Assembly (NCBI GenBank): GCA_014898425.1
Contig: RCSZ01000015.1
Span: 1,724,164 to 1,788,163 of the forward strand
Reading direction: 5' to 3'
DNA length: 64,000 nucleotides
From: Botryotinia globosa
Lineage: Eukaryota > Ascomycota > Leotiomycetes > Helotiales > Sclerotiniaceae
Numbering within the stretch: the first letter of the stretch is position 1; the number at the start of each line of letters is the position of its first letter. The position numbers and the translations under genes are program-made. Shown piece by piece: positions 35,608-46,831 of the stretch. The notes under the pieces are model-generated. The model was not told the origin of the DNA and ran no database searches. It saw only the letters and a list, made by a program, of their open reading frames with translations.

Positions 35608-36643
35608 ATGACTGCAAGATCAAACGTCGAGCCCGACCCTTACACAGTCGAAACTGCTGAGAGAGAATCAAAAGTGATCAGCTTGGTCAATCAGGTAGAC
35701 GAATGCGTTCGATGGATCCTGGCAGAAGAATTACGAGCCTGCCAAATGGTGGGAGGGGTGCGTAGTACCATGCTGGAGATAATGATGCTCAGAGATTTCT
35801 GTACGTCCCCTTTGAGCTCATCAAGAGATGAATGGGAAGAGATGACGGAGGAAGTAAAATTAGGAGAAAGCGGAGGATATCCAAATGAGCCATTGTAAAC
35901 GAGCTCGAGAATTACTTTGACCCTGATATCTGTGTAACCTAGAGAGTTAGACGAGATAGCAGGATTACGGAAAGTAAATGGCGGGGGATCATTGCGGCAA
36001 AGATGAAGATAATGATAGACAAGTACAGAGCGAGGAGACAAAGTCTAAAACTGTTCGTCACTCAGATCGACGAGTTGTACGGTTGCTGGTCCCCGAAGAA
36101 GGGGAACAGCTCCTCATATTATCAAGCGAATGGACATCCTTGCGGCAGCTCCAGCTCGGGAGATGAGAAATTCGAGGCAAATGGTAGTGATCAAGGGCGA
36201 TCAAGCTCAGGGCATGACAACTTCGCGGCAGGAGCCGGACATTGTAAGTCTTGCTCATGATCTTTCATCAGCTCCAATGCTAATCAACAGCTTTATCAGC
36301 TCTTCCAAGCTGTCGACAAAAAAATCAACTTCCACAACCGAGTTTGTCTGCTTCCCAAACTGGTACTAAACACGGAAAGCATACAATGACATCTGGCAGC
36401 ACAACCCACGACACTGAAACATCCGGCAAGAAAATCATCGCAAAGAAACGAAAGCAATCGACTCTGCCTAAAGCCAAACGCTGTTCTAGAAAGAACGTAT
36501 CTACTTCTACCGTAGATGATCCGATGACATCGTTGAATGCGAGAAGGATATCGATCGATAAACCACAGAAAAAAAAGCCATTTAATGAGAAGATGGAGGA
36601 AATTATCGCTTTGAATAAGGAAGTATATTACATAGAGCATTGA
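35608..36643 (+). CDS. Orphan hypothetical protein, three exons
   Basis: I do not recognise a family. Exons 35608-35894, 35963-36243 and 36291-36643 join in frame to 306 aa. The second intron is textbook (GTAAGT, GCTAATC branch, CAACAG); the first uses a GTAAAC donor and a GATAGCAG acceptor and is less certain. The N-terminal third is helical and charged (ESKVISLVNQVDECVRWILA, then EWEEMTEEVKLGE). The middle is basic then serine- and glycine-rich (KIMIDKYRARRQSLKLF, then GSDQGRSSSGHDNF). The C-terminal third is lysine/arginine-rich (KKIIAKKRKQSTLPKAKR), which could be a nuclear localisation signal. It may be lineage-specific. Confidence 0.55.
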
Positions 36644-37598
36644 TAAATTTTCGCGACACTTGGGGATTCGCGTTCGACGCCAGGTAGGTAACTTCACGTT
36701 AGCAGTCTAGAATATTTTCTGGGATGACTTCCTGTTATTTCAAGAAGACAGATGGGTTCCAGGTTTGCTGAAAATAGCCTTTAATATAATAAAATGTTAT
36801 ACAACTTCTGGTTTGATAGGAAAGTGATCAGTATATTACTCCAAAATGCTTGCTGGGCTTTCACCGTACCTGTACACCAGAAAAATATCTCACAACCCAA
36901 AGATCTCCTCCCGCCCGCCAGCGAGCAATTCAAAAAATCACAATCAATACAAATAACAAAGCAATTTATTAACACAAGCGTGCAAGGATACCACAGCCAT
37001 GATAACAATAATAATCACAATAATAGCAACCATTTTTCTAGTGAAATAAAAGATCAACTCATGCACACGTCCAACCTCGAGCCAGCTTCACGACACCTCA
37101 AGACATTTTCCCTAACTTAACCAAATCCATTACATAAGAAAGCGTGATGAAACTTAAACTTTTGTTGCACATCGCAATTAATTGAGACGCACTAAGATTA
37201 TCTGGTCCATCTGACAAATTGACTCTCGGACACACACTATTGAACCACAGACATCCCAAGGAGCCTCAACCAACCTCACAACCAACCTCACAACCAACCT
37301 CACAACCAACCTTAACGTACTTAGTCCTCAATAACTCCAGCAAGTTTTACATTGAGAACACTAATAAAGCACTCAATGAGTACAGATTGCAGTGCAGTGC
37401 TATAAAATACTAAACTGAAGTATAAATTTTATCACATTTTGCAATCAAACGCATATTAACTCATTGGATTGGAAGCATTATATTTATGTTCCGTGAAAAA
37501 AATATCATTGCTTTAAAAAAATTATGCAAGTCGTGTCCGTAGTCCAACAACATTGTAATCTCAAACGCTAACCTTCACTTTTATGATCCACCCATGCA
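36644..37598. other. Intergenic region with a short minisatellite
   Basis: 3' flanks of the orphan gene and of the DDG synthase. The open frame at 36794-37120 is asparagine/histidine-rich low-complexity and was not called. A 12-bp tandem repeat lies at 37267-37312. Confidence 0.5.
37267..37312. repeat. 12-bp minisatellite (CAACCAACCTCA), nearly four copies
   Basis: Three perfect copies and 10 bases of a fourth run head to tail. The tract is 0.3 kb from the 3' end of the DDG synthase gene, which itself ends in a coding minisatellite. Confidence 0.9.
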
Positions 37599-39309
37599 TC
37601 AGTAGTTGCCTGTCGTACCATTTGACAATGCCCCGCTACTATGCCCATTAATTAGACCATTCGCCTTGCCATTTGTGTGAGGAGCATGACCATTGGTTCC
37701 ATTGACATGTCCATTAGTTCCATTGACATGTCCATTAGTTCCATTGACATGTCCATTAGTTTCATTTGCGTGTCCATTGGTTCCGTTGGTATGACCGTTG
37801 GTTCCATTTGCATGGCCATTGGTTCCATTCATCTGACCAGCCTTTTTCGCTGCCATTTCAATAATTCTTTCTTCTTCCATCTTCGCGTTCTCGGTGTAAC
37901 CGGTATCAGATGCATCAACAAATGCCTCGAGCCCTTCTCCATTTCTAGGATACTCCTTCATAAGCTCCTTGTGGCGATGTAAAGCTTGGTTCATCTCCTC
38001 GGCAGAAACATCGTTCAAGAAGGTGCACGACCCAAGAGGATTTGGAACAGCGGCTCTGAGTTTGCCATCTCGTGTCTTGAGGATAGCAGCTGTAGCCTTT
38101 TCGAGGATCTCTTCATCGAATTGATGATGATCCATTGAAAGACCTGCACGAGAGAACAAGTTCAAGATGCGGCGATGCTCCTCATCACTCAAAAGCTTTC
38201 GCTGATTGGCAAGAGTTGCCGAGTAAGCCATATCAATGGATATCGCGTGACCGTGTCGAAGGGGTGTTTCCGGAACAAGCTCATGGAGAGGTGACCATCT
38301 AATGATGTTAGAATTTGAAACAATTCGAAATATACAGCGGTGGACTACTTACGTGTGCCCATAGGCAATTACACGATCCAGACCAATCTCATGAAGGTTT
38401 GGTGTTTCCAATTTCAACATTTCGTGGATACCCCCTCTGTTGATCGTGTCTGCGGCATCAATCAATTCCTTGGAAGAGCCATCAGCTCGACCAAAAGAAT
38501 TTTCAATGAGCTGTTCACAGTATTTGTCTAATAGATCGAAAGTGGGGAGGTGAGAGCAGGATGAAATCTTGATCAATTCGGCAAATCCATTACGTATTTG
38601 CGCAGTTGGAAGTGTTCGTAAAAATGTGAAGTCAAGGAATGTATGAATGGGAGCGTGATAAGCGCCTAGTCTGTTTTTGTAGTTGCCATAGTTGACTGCA
38701 ACCTTGATTGACACTGATGCGTCAATCAATCCAATGACGGTAGTTGGAACACGAATAAAGTTGGTGTTTCGTCTGTATGCTGCGCAAGCAAATCTATGAA
38801 GAAATAATTGTCAGACTTTATTCACATGACTCGAAGATTATTGTAATTATGTAACTCACCCGGCAACATCAGTGACAAGACCTCCTCCGACAACAAGAAC
38901 TGGCTCCTACAAGTATATTAGAACGACACATGACGACTTATCAAACAATGGTCAGAGTACAAACTTTGCGATAGATTCCAAATTCGGTCATGGAATCCAC
39001 AATACTCAAAAAGGTAGGAATGGTCTTTGCCTTCTCTCCGATCTTCGTCTTGTGGAATACCAGCTTGATGTTGTAGTGCTGAAAGTACTTCTCCATCTGC
39101 TTTCCGTAAACATTGTAAATGTTCATGTCAGTGACGGCTAAGCATCTTCCCCAATGGGTATAGCACTCGGCAAGATTTGGATTATCGATGTTAAAGACAC
39201 CATCAATGAAAGTGAAGTCATATTCAATCTTCTCATAACCTTCAACGTGGAACCCGGCATGGCCGGACTTGGTTGTGGTCTCTGAAACGGTTGCTTTGAG
39301 GTCTGACAT
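37599..39309 (-). CDS. Demethyl-4-deoxygadusol synthase (sugar phosphate cyclase, DHQ synthase-like)
   Basis: Predicted to cyclise sedoheptulose 7-phosphate to demethyl-4-deoxygadusol, the first committed step to mycosporines and gadusol-type sunscreens. Exons are 39309-38965, 38906-38860, 38793-38353 and 38298-37599, giving 510 aa. The NAD-binding [19 protein letters not shown], the segment [18 protein letters not shown] and the metal/active-site pieces [19 protein letters not shown] and [10 protein letters not shown] place it in the dehydroquinate-synthase superfamily. The [11 protein letters not shown] form is, as far as I know the family, typical of DDG synthases rather than 2-epi-5-epi-valiolone or dehydroquinate synthases. 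The C-terminus (about residues 435-483) is seven NGTNGH[ATV] repeats, outside the catalytic fold. It is divergent from an O-methyltransferase that would do the next step. Confidence 0.9.
37683..37829 (-). repeat. Coding 21-bp minisatellite: seven NGTNGH[ATV] heptapeptides
   Basis: Seven in-frame 21-bp units encode NGTNGH plus A, T or V; the fourth reads NET. The unit length keeps the frame whatever the copy number. A degenerate eighth unit follows (PHTNGKA). Confidence 0.95.
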
Positions 39310-40566
39310 GTTGAAAAGAGTTAAATGAGAGGTATGAGATGTATTGTTGAAAATCTGGTTGCAGTTTTTCCAACAGATCTTGGGAGAGGGGTGTTCTTAA
39401 GCACCCCTCGACAGGGGTAGGAAGAAGTCAACGTCACCAAGACTTTATTAGCACGACTATTATTGCACCATTATACACTATCAGACACCAAGATCAAACT
39501 ATGTCTCCTTAGTGCACCGCAGACTATCAAACTCCTTTGAAGTAACACTTATCGATATTGATCAAATGCAAGCAGTTGAGTTACGGAGACTGTTCAGTCA
39601 AACATGCAAGGTGACAATAGCCGGTTCACAAACCCAATCTATGACATTATCACCCCACGCTAACCAGGAAGAGCTCAGCCATCGAACAACGTTCCAGACT
39701 ACATTGAGCTCAATTCCGAAACCAGGAACAAGCAAATAGAAAGAATTCGAATTGCCGGGCGAAATCGTGGCTCTACGCTAACTTACAACGAAAATGCAAC
39801 AGGCAGGCGCGAAGAGAATGCAAAAGCCAAGGATGTGGCTCGCGGCCCGCGCCTGGCATGCTAATGCTCTAGCATGAGCGAATTCCATGACCCCACGATC
39901 AGCTGGTTCGAGATCTCGGGTAGATTTAGTCCACGGTTCACCTTACACTATCTTCATAGCTTTGCTGTTCGGAAATCTTGACACTTGGTATGATAGCACA
40001 GCATCCGCATCTACCCGTTCGTACTACTTCAGGTTGAAGGCGTGCGTTTGCTTGTCATTTCCATTGGGGTACATTTGCTATCTTGTTAACTACTACAAGG
40101 TAACATTTCTGTAGCTTTGTCGTATTTCCTATGCTTTCATCGAAGCTCCGACCTTTGTTCACAGATTTGATAAACAAAGGAAAGCTCCTTGAGCTCCCCC
40201 ACATAGCCTGTCACGCTAAAACAGGAGTCTAAGCCATAGTACAATTAGGTGCATTGATGCATGCATCCTGGGGGACATAGTTCGATATTAGAACACCGAA
40301 TACGACACGTCGAGAAAGTCAATGACACCAACACCTTTCAAACTAATGCGAAAATCAAGATCTGATTACGGCGTCTGTGCCTAGGAATCAAGGCTACAAA
40401 TCTCGGAAGGTGGTATGCAGTGAGACATGGTTATTTTCACTATGCCATTCCTAGACGTTTGTGCTGGGTACTAGATTTACTGCTTAGCAGACAGTGACAA
40501 GAAACTTCAAGCAGTATCAATAGTAGGTATCAAATTGCCCTCAACACCTTTTGCAAAGACAACAAC
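39310..40566. promoter_or_regulatory. 1.26 kb divergent promoter of the mycosporine-core gene pair
   Basis: This is the only DNA between the start codons of the synthase and the O-methyltransferase, so it carries both promoters. The synthase-proximal part has three AGGGG/CCCCT motifs. No gene is seen inside; open frames are short and featureless. Confidence 0.6.
39387..39418. promoter_or_regulatory. Cluster of three STRE-like AGGGGT motifs in alternating orientation
   Basis: AGGGGT at 39387-39392, its complement ACCCCT at 39403-39408, and AGGGGT again at 39413-39418, 78-109 bp before the synthase start. AGGGG/CCCCT is the stress-response element bound by Msn2-type zinc-finger factors. The copies also form inverted repeats (ACCCCT-CGAC-AGGGGT). 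Function is inferred. Confidence 0.45.
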
Positions 40567-41523
40567 ATGGCTCCATTTGACAAGACGAAGTCATATGCTT
40601 CCCAGGAAGAAACATTTGTGGGTTTTCTGACTATATTTGAGTACGTTTCACTGCTAACTTTGTCCGTAGTTCGATGATGGTAGGGAAGAAGAACTTGTCG
40701 AGTTTGTGCGAAATCATCACGATCGATCTAAGATTCAAGGTTCGCCGGCGAACGTTCTCAAAGCTATCGATGAGTATGGACGAACGAAGAGATATCTCAT
40801 GAATGTAGGAGAGGACAAAGGAGCTATTGTCACCAAGATAATCAGTGAAAGAAAGCCTCATGTAATGGTTGAGCTCGGAGGGTATTGTGGATATTCTACA
40901 ATACTTTTTGCGTCAGCAGTACGGGCTGCAGGGGGAGCGAAGTATTATTCATTGGAGAGAAGTCCGAAGTTCGCGAAAGTTATCACTGCTCTCGTGGAAT
41001 TTGCTGGCCTCGGAGAATTTGTTGAAGTGATCGTTGGTCCTAGTAACGAGGGAATTCAAACACTACATTCTCGCGGACTGAAGACCATTGATATGATGTT
41101 CCTAGATCACTATAAGCCAGCATACACGACTGACCTAAAGTTATGTGAACAACTGTGCCTGATCAAAAAAGGAACAGTTCTTGCTGCCGACAATGTTATT
41201 AGTCCAGGAAATCCTCCATATCTGCAATATGTGCGAAGCAGTGTCGAGGATAAACTTCAGAAGCTGAAGCAGGAGGGACAGCTAGATACTGACGGGTTTG
41301 CAAAACGATCTGCCACTCAGTATGGTGGGATTGAAGCGCTAGACACCGGAGTCAAAGGCAATCCCAAAATCATATACGACAGCCAATTGATCAACAGCTT
41401 CGAGCCTACCGGAGAACCAGTAAGTTGCCCGACTTTATCCGATTGAATTTCCTGACAATATTCTCGTAGGATGGAGTGGAAATAACTCGGTGTATGGGGG
41501 AAGTTGGAGGTAGCGAGTCGTAG
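40567..41523 (+). CDS. Catechol-type O-methyltransferase, mycosporine-core pair
   Basis: S-adenosylmethionine-dependent, metal-dependent O-methyltransferase, predicted to methylate demethyl-4-deoxygadusol to 4-deoxygadusol. Exons are 40567-40617, 40670-41419 and 41470-41523, giving 284 aa. The first intron has a GCTAAC branch and CCGTAG acceptor; the second begins GTAAGT. The SAM-binding motif is VELGGYCGYSTILFASAV near residue 85, and ERSPKFAKVITAL provides the acidic ribose contact. The metal ligands of COMT-like enzymes are seen in MMFLDHYKPAYTTDL and LAADNVISPG. The short last exon ends GGSES. The substrate is inferred from the divergent synthase partner; on its own it would be called catechol O-methyltransferase. 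Confidence 0.88.
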
Positions 41524-42238
41524 AGTTGAACGTCGGTCTGGGATCTGTATATTTTGACAATTTGATCAGGTCTTCGTGGGGAATCGATCGAGACTGGAAA
41601 TCTTCCCGTGGATCCTCTCCTTGCGGAGCATATTTGCGAGTGGGGCGCGAGACACCAATGTGCCAAAACGCGACTCTTGTTGCTTCTCGCCACTCTCTCG
41701 CCACTCAGTGACCTTGCGACAATGACCTCGGAGTAATAAGGATGTGATTTCCAGGCGTAGCTTTACCATACAGTTCATATGAATATCGATGCCATTTAAC
41801 TTTGTCATGGACTGCAATAAATCGAAACTTGTACTGCGGAGTGTATCCCATAGATGGATCAATTTATCAAGATGTATAGTTGAGGTAGAATTAAGGTACC
41901 GAGATCCATCCAGTTCAATATTAGTCGCCTTAGGTTATAATGAAACACCTAGTGACTAATTTGCTTCATGCCTTATTGATGAGTGGTGGCCTTACAATCC
42001 AATTGTGAATTATCTAGTAGTAGCATAAAGGAATACACTAATCATAATAAATACCTGAGGAAATGGAGTGAAGGAGCAACTTATATTTTTATATATATTT
42101 GGTTCAATATGCTATAAAGCTTGAACTCTGGGATGAGTCTCGATAATTTCTCACCGCTTTGATGTCTTACACCTCCAACACATGTGTGAATATGGATTCC
42201 ATTTCGAGCCGCTCCTCCATCAACAATAATTCAAAACC
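41524..42238. other. Intergenic region, no gene seen
   Basis: 3' flank of the O-methyltransferase, AT-rich, with no credible open frame. No ATP-grasp ligase or other pathway partner is found here. Confidence 0.55.
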
Positions 42239-42378
42239 GCCCACTTGGCGCAGTGGTACCGCGTAGCACTGTAAGTTTAACCTGAATTCTTCAATTGTGT
42301 ATTCACTCTAATAATATAATCAGCGTATCTCAGAACACGGAAATGCTAAGATCATTGGTTCGATTCCAGTAGTGGGCA
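42239..42378 (+). tRNA. tRNA-like gene, reads as tRNA-Tyr (GTA) with a 68-nt intron; body looks Met-like
   Basis: Acceptor GCCCACT pairs perfectly with AGTGGGC, with discriminator A. The anticodon stem TAGCA/TGCTA is perfect. The T arm is ATTGG-TTCGATT-CCAGT, and a T run follows at 42389. If the intron (42275-42342) sits after position 37, the anticodon is GTA (Tyr) and the mature RNA is 72 nt. However, G1-C72 is not the C1-G72 pair eukaryotic tyrosyl-tRNA synthetases expect, TTGGCGCAGTGGTA resembles elongator tRNA-Met, and D-stem pair 13-22 is a C-C mismatch. It could be a real unusual tRNA or a decayed copy. Confidence 0.55.
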
Positions 42379-45300
42379 TTTATAAACTTTTTGCTCTTTT
42401 GATCTTTTGATCTTTGATGATGGTACACGATTTTTGTCACTCAGATCTAAGGACGATCGATTCCTTGCTTTTTCATGTTATCAATTGTTTATGTTTGTTT
42501 CATTGTCAATTCGCGCTTCTGCATCCACTTCTGGCTATGTTTTATTATCTTTTTGATCTATCCACTACTCCTAAGACATGCCTGAGCTCCATTATTTCTG
42601 GCGGACGATCATGTGATATTTAATTCCACCTTGCACATACATCGAATCGAGTACATGTACAGTGTATGTACATGTACATGTACATGGTAAGAACAGGTGG
42701 GTGGTCCTTTCGCGATTCAGTTCAGCAAAACGTGTAATCTTTTGTTTGGTGTATTTTCAGACCTTCTGTATTGATCGTTTTTCTTCTTCTTGCCGATTCC
42801 GATATAGTCGATTATTCATCAGGCTCTCACTTGAGACTATCTTGTGCTCGGATTATACCGCGTTGGAAATATATGTCATGAGAATCACCATTTGATTGTT
42901 TGATTCTATTTCAGACATTCTAAAATCCTATCTTGTATTGCATTTCCGGACTTCTTCTTGTTTCCAAATATTTGGAGGCATTGTATATTTTCAGGCACGG
43001 GATACTGTTGTTTCATTGTTGAACTTGGATTGAGAAATTGGATTGTCTCTCATAAAGATGATTTGCTTTTCCTGTCAACCAGAGAAGGATAGCTGGAGCT
43101 TTTCGCTTGATGCCAACGTCAATGCTATGTTGGATTGTATCTCGGCTAAATTGATGAAATATACACAGCATGGCAATCAAACAGCAACTGCATCGTTCCT
43201 TTTCATGCTTGAAGTATCTTGCAACGTCAAAGCTAACCATAACTCCAGGCTACCTTGTAACGGCGAAGTTTTTAAAGAGACGAGAAACTTGGGTTAGTAT
43301 GACGACGATGATATGATGTACATTTTCCCTCGCTCGCAAGCATAACCTATTCAGATACCTCATATTTTCCCTTCGTTCTATTTGAAGGAAGAGGACCATT
43401 CCGGCTACTTGATTCAAGCAAGCAGTAGCACTCAGGTTGCTCGACGAACTCGGGACACAAAGAAAATATTCATTTGTTACGTGTGTCTTTTCGGGGTGCC
43501 CATTATTCATACATATGCCCCTCATTGCCCGCTCTCCGTGGCACCCAAGTGATGGGGGGAACTATTTGTCGTTGGCACACCTCAACAGCTCCTTCAATTT
43601 TTACAGACTGTTACGTATGAGATTTGTGCATATTAGTTATGCCGCCGCGGGGCTGTGGTGACTTGCTATTTCATAATCACTGATCTGATAACTGTTGGTG
43701 TTTCGCTAGTTCACAAAACAAACATTATTTTACATTATTGAATGGTGAGAAAGATCCCAGAACTTTGATTTTGGGATCATCGTTCGAGATGGCTTGGTCG
43801 CTGGATGAAGTATGGTTATCATTCACAGTATCTTATATCTAATTCTATCATTCTTGAGGCTGTTCGTTACTGTGAATGATGTTCTTGTAGGGAAATATGC
43901 AATGCTTTATACAAGCGGTCCCTCTTGGATGAGGGAGATATGCGTGAGAGTTAGCTTTTATCTCTATTGACTCAAGATCGACATGTGTTAGTCTAGTGTT
44001 AAATGAGCGCTGCTCTGGATATAATGACTTCCACTCGCGGCTCATCATTAGCCACGCTTGATGTGGCATTGAAGCAATGATATCCCGAGGTCTATCTAGC
44101 ATGTATGCAGTGAGCTTTGGATCGACTCCATCGATCAGGTACTTTCATATTCAACTATACACTAAGGTTGTTAAATAGCCTTCATATCAACGTATACTGT
44201 CAGATCATATTCGTCAACCCCTTTTTGGCTATCCAACTCTCATATCAATATACTATATCGTCTCATGATTGCCTCATTTTGAGCAATTAGAGTTAAATAA
44301 TTCATCTCATCCAAAATTGCCACATAAAAATCCTTTTGAAAATGAAGAATTGAACAATTTTCTACATAAAGTTTTAAACAATCTATCTTCTAATAATTCT
44401 ATTGCGAATGCTATCAACTAATCATATAATATTCCTATAACGATTGAGTCGTTGACGGTATCTAGTCAAATAATATTGCTCCAACAATTACAACTCAATC
44501 ATATCCTATACATCTAATCTAATGTATACAAAGCTATGAGTGAGATTATCATAGCAGGACGAGGGATATAAACTTGATATGATGGACAATTGAGAATAAA
44601 TGAAAAAGCCCATCTGACTGACAAACTCGTAGAGCTCTCAGCCAATTCAATCATATAATATCAATATATATAACCCATGTTGATAATATCAAACAATAAC
44701 CCTATATACAAACGACATTTCAGATGAGACTATCAAGATTCAGATCTGAATGCTCGAAAGGATCACCGACATTTGACATATACTAATATGACATAAACAA
44801 CACTGCAACTTGACAAGACGGGTTTTCACAACCCTGAGCAGCACTCGCATGTCGAGCAGGTGATGTTGCAAGAACAACTTCTCAAACACTATGGAATATA
44901 CTCGGTATCGAGAAGTTGAAATGGCTATTTCATCAATTTCCCCGGAAGCCATTGCGCTGCGCGATGGGTCCGCCCGAGTGGCCGGGACGGGGAATTAAGA
45001 ATCTAGAACTGACAAATCACGGAATATGCGCAGATCATTTACGGATTATCTGGAATGTTCCAATTTTTCGCTTATTTTTGAGGCTATTCCCAAATCATTT
45101 CATAGTCTCGATATGATCCAAGCTTTTTTTATACTGATTTTATACAGTGCATAGGTATCTACGTGCCCACAGATAGTTTGCAGATATTCCACGGGTTGCC
45201 CTCCCAGATTTTGACTTTCCCGCCCCGCTGACAGATGTTCCACCTCGCGGGTACCCGATGCGTAGCCTAGATCCTCCAGTGGCGAATTCAAGACCTGGCC

Positions 45301-46220
45301 TTCCATGTCAATGTTGTTCCTCAGTTGTTATCCAACGAATAGAATACTCAATCATCGCATATGGCCGAGGATGAGAGTTAGTTACATGACGGGCCCTGCA
45401 TTTGATAGGGACCAAGATGAAACTGAGCAGATTGAATCAGAAACCTCGGAATTAGATAGGCTTCATACCATCGAGCACATCAACTAGATTACATTCTTGG
45501 AGTCTGAAACAGGAGGAAAGAAAATCATAATTATCCTAAAGAAGAGTAATAGGCTCCTTGGCCACGGCCTCGATAATCTAGAATACAGTCCTACAATGAG
45601 TGATCCTTGACATCTGAATCTATTTGACGCGCTAAAATCTGTTGCAATGCTCAAGTGATTTGATAGATTGATATCCTAAAATCCCTTCGTTGATTGTAGC
45701 TATATTCAAGAATTCACTCTTGCTTTCCGCACCCCGCTAAGAGGCAAGTTGACGGCGGCTCTAGATGGGAGTTGCAGTGTCTCACCGAAGAAAATGACAA
45801 GGGCAGACATATGCAGCGTATTAACTTCAAAAGTTCTCGAGGTTGGAAAGACTATGATGATGCAGCTTGAGGGAGATCTAACGTTCCCAGTAGCTGGATA
45901 TATATCTTGCTCCAAATAGATCTGATATTTTAAAGAAATCACAATGTATTGAATGAAACTAGAATTGAGCTAGGTCCTGTGTACTAGGAAAAAAAATCAA
46001 TATCCAATCAAGAGACGAGAAGATCGTAAGACTAGGTGAGTTAGGTCGCTAAAGGATATAAGCTGATATTTGAAATAGAGAGAACAAGTAATCTTTATGA
46101 GTATCTCTAGCTATATATACTAGCTAGATACTTCATTGTTCAAGCAGTACTAAATGTATTTATGATTGATGATTGATGACTTGAGTTGCATTTGAAGTAA
46201 ATCTTCTTGTAAATGGCCTA
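42379..46220. other. 3.8 kb AT-rich gene-poor region
   Basis: No gene is recognised. It contains the palindromic GTACAT run at 42651-42686 and becomes increasingly AT-rich toward the right. The short open frames have no protein features. Confidence 0.5.
42651..42686. repeat. Palindromic GTACAT/ACATGT run
   Basis: Overlapping copies of the self-complementary hexamer ACATGT (GTACATGTAC, then TGTACATGTACATGTACATG) make an inverted-repeat-rich tract. Probably a simple-sequence repeat. Confidence 0.85.
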
Positions 46221-46740
46221 TTTTGAAATTGATGATTTTATATCTTTAATATTTCAAACTACATCAGACATTTCAATACTTCCAATAGTTCGTTTTGAAT
46301 TTGATAATTAGATACTATCAATCTTCAAAATTAGCTTAGATATTTCAATGTTTTCAACAGTTTGTTATTCACAAGGTCTTATAAATTCAAATCCTCTTAT
46401 GTTCTCAAAGATCTAGAGACATTCAAAGGCTATCAGACTTTCAAAATCACTTATGAGCTCAAAGTATTTGATATATTCATCGAATCACAATCATCCAAAG
46501 GTATTCAATTATTCGAAATCTCTCATAATGTCAAAGTATTTGAGGCATTCATGCAATCACAATTCAAAACCAGCTTTAAATATTTCAATAGTTTCAATAA
46601 TCCTTTTGAATTTGATAATTAGATACTGTCAATATTTAAAATCAATTCAGATATTTCAATATCTTCAATAATTTATATTAAATTCAACAATTAGATAATA
46701 TCAATGTTCAAAATCAGATGCGATATTCGAGATAGATATT
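46221..46740. repeat. Degenerate AT-rich repeats, unit about 65-70 bp (first block)
   Basis: Imperfect copies share GAATTTGATAATTAGATACT and later ATATTTCAAT, seen near 46298, 46609 and 46680, with an older copy near 46221. A second motif, TCAAAGTATTTGA..ATTCAT..AATCACAAT, is duplicated at about 46458 and 46530. Copies differ mainly at C/T and A/G, as after repeat-induced point mutation. Confidence 0.6.
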
Positions 46741-46831
46741 TCTACGAGCAATTTCCTCCTCTTGATTTGTATGTTGCATGGCCTCCCAGGAGTCACTTCC
46801 ACCGAACCGTATCATTCACCTCATCCCCTTC

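Noticed and set aside
36794..37120. 108-codon plus-strand open frame
   Set aside because: Asn/His-rich low-complexity in AT-rich intergenic DNA, without splice or start context, between two convergent 3' ends.
37267..37312. Direct repeats checked as a CRISPR-like array
   Set aside because: The 12-bp units are contiguous with no spacers, and the genome is eukaryotic; it is a minisatellite.
37677..37982. Plus-strand repeat protein (SIDMSIS units)
   Set aside because: Antisense reading of the NGTNGH minisatellite in the DDG synthase; the minus strand is a known enzyme.
44940..45000. GC-rich patch in AT-rich DNA considered as a tRNA or structural RNA
   Set aside because: No acceptor, anticodon or T-arm pairing could be assembled.
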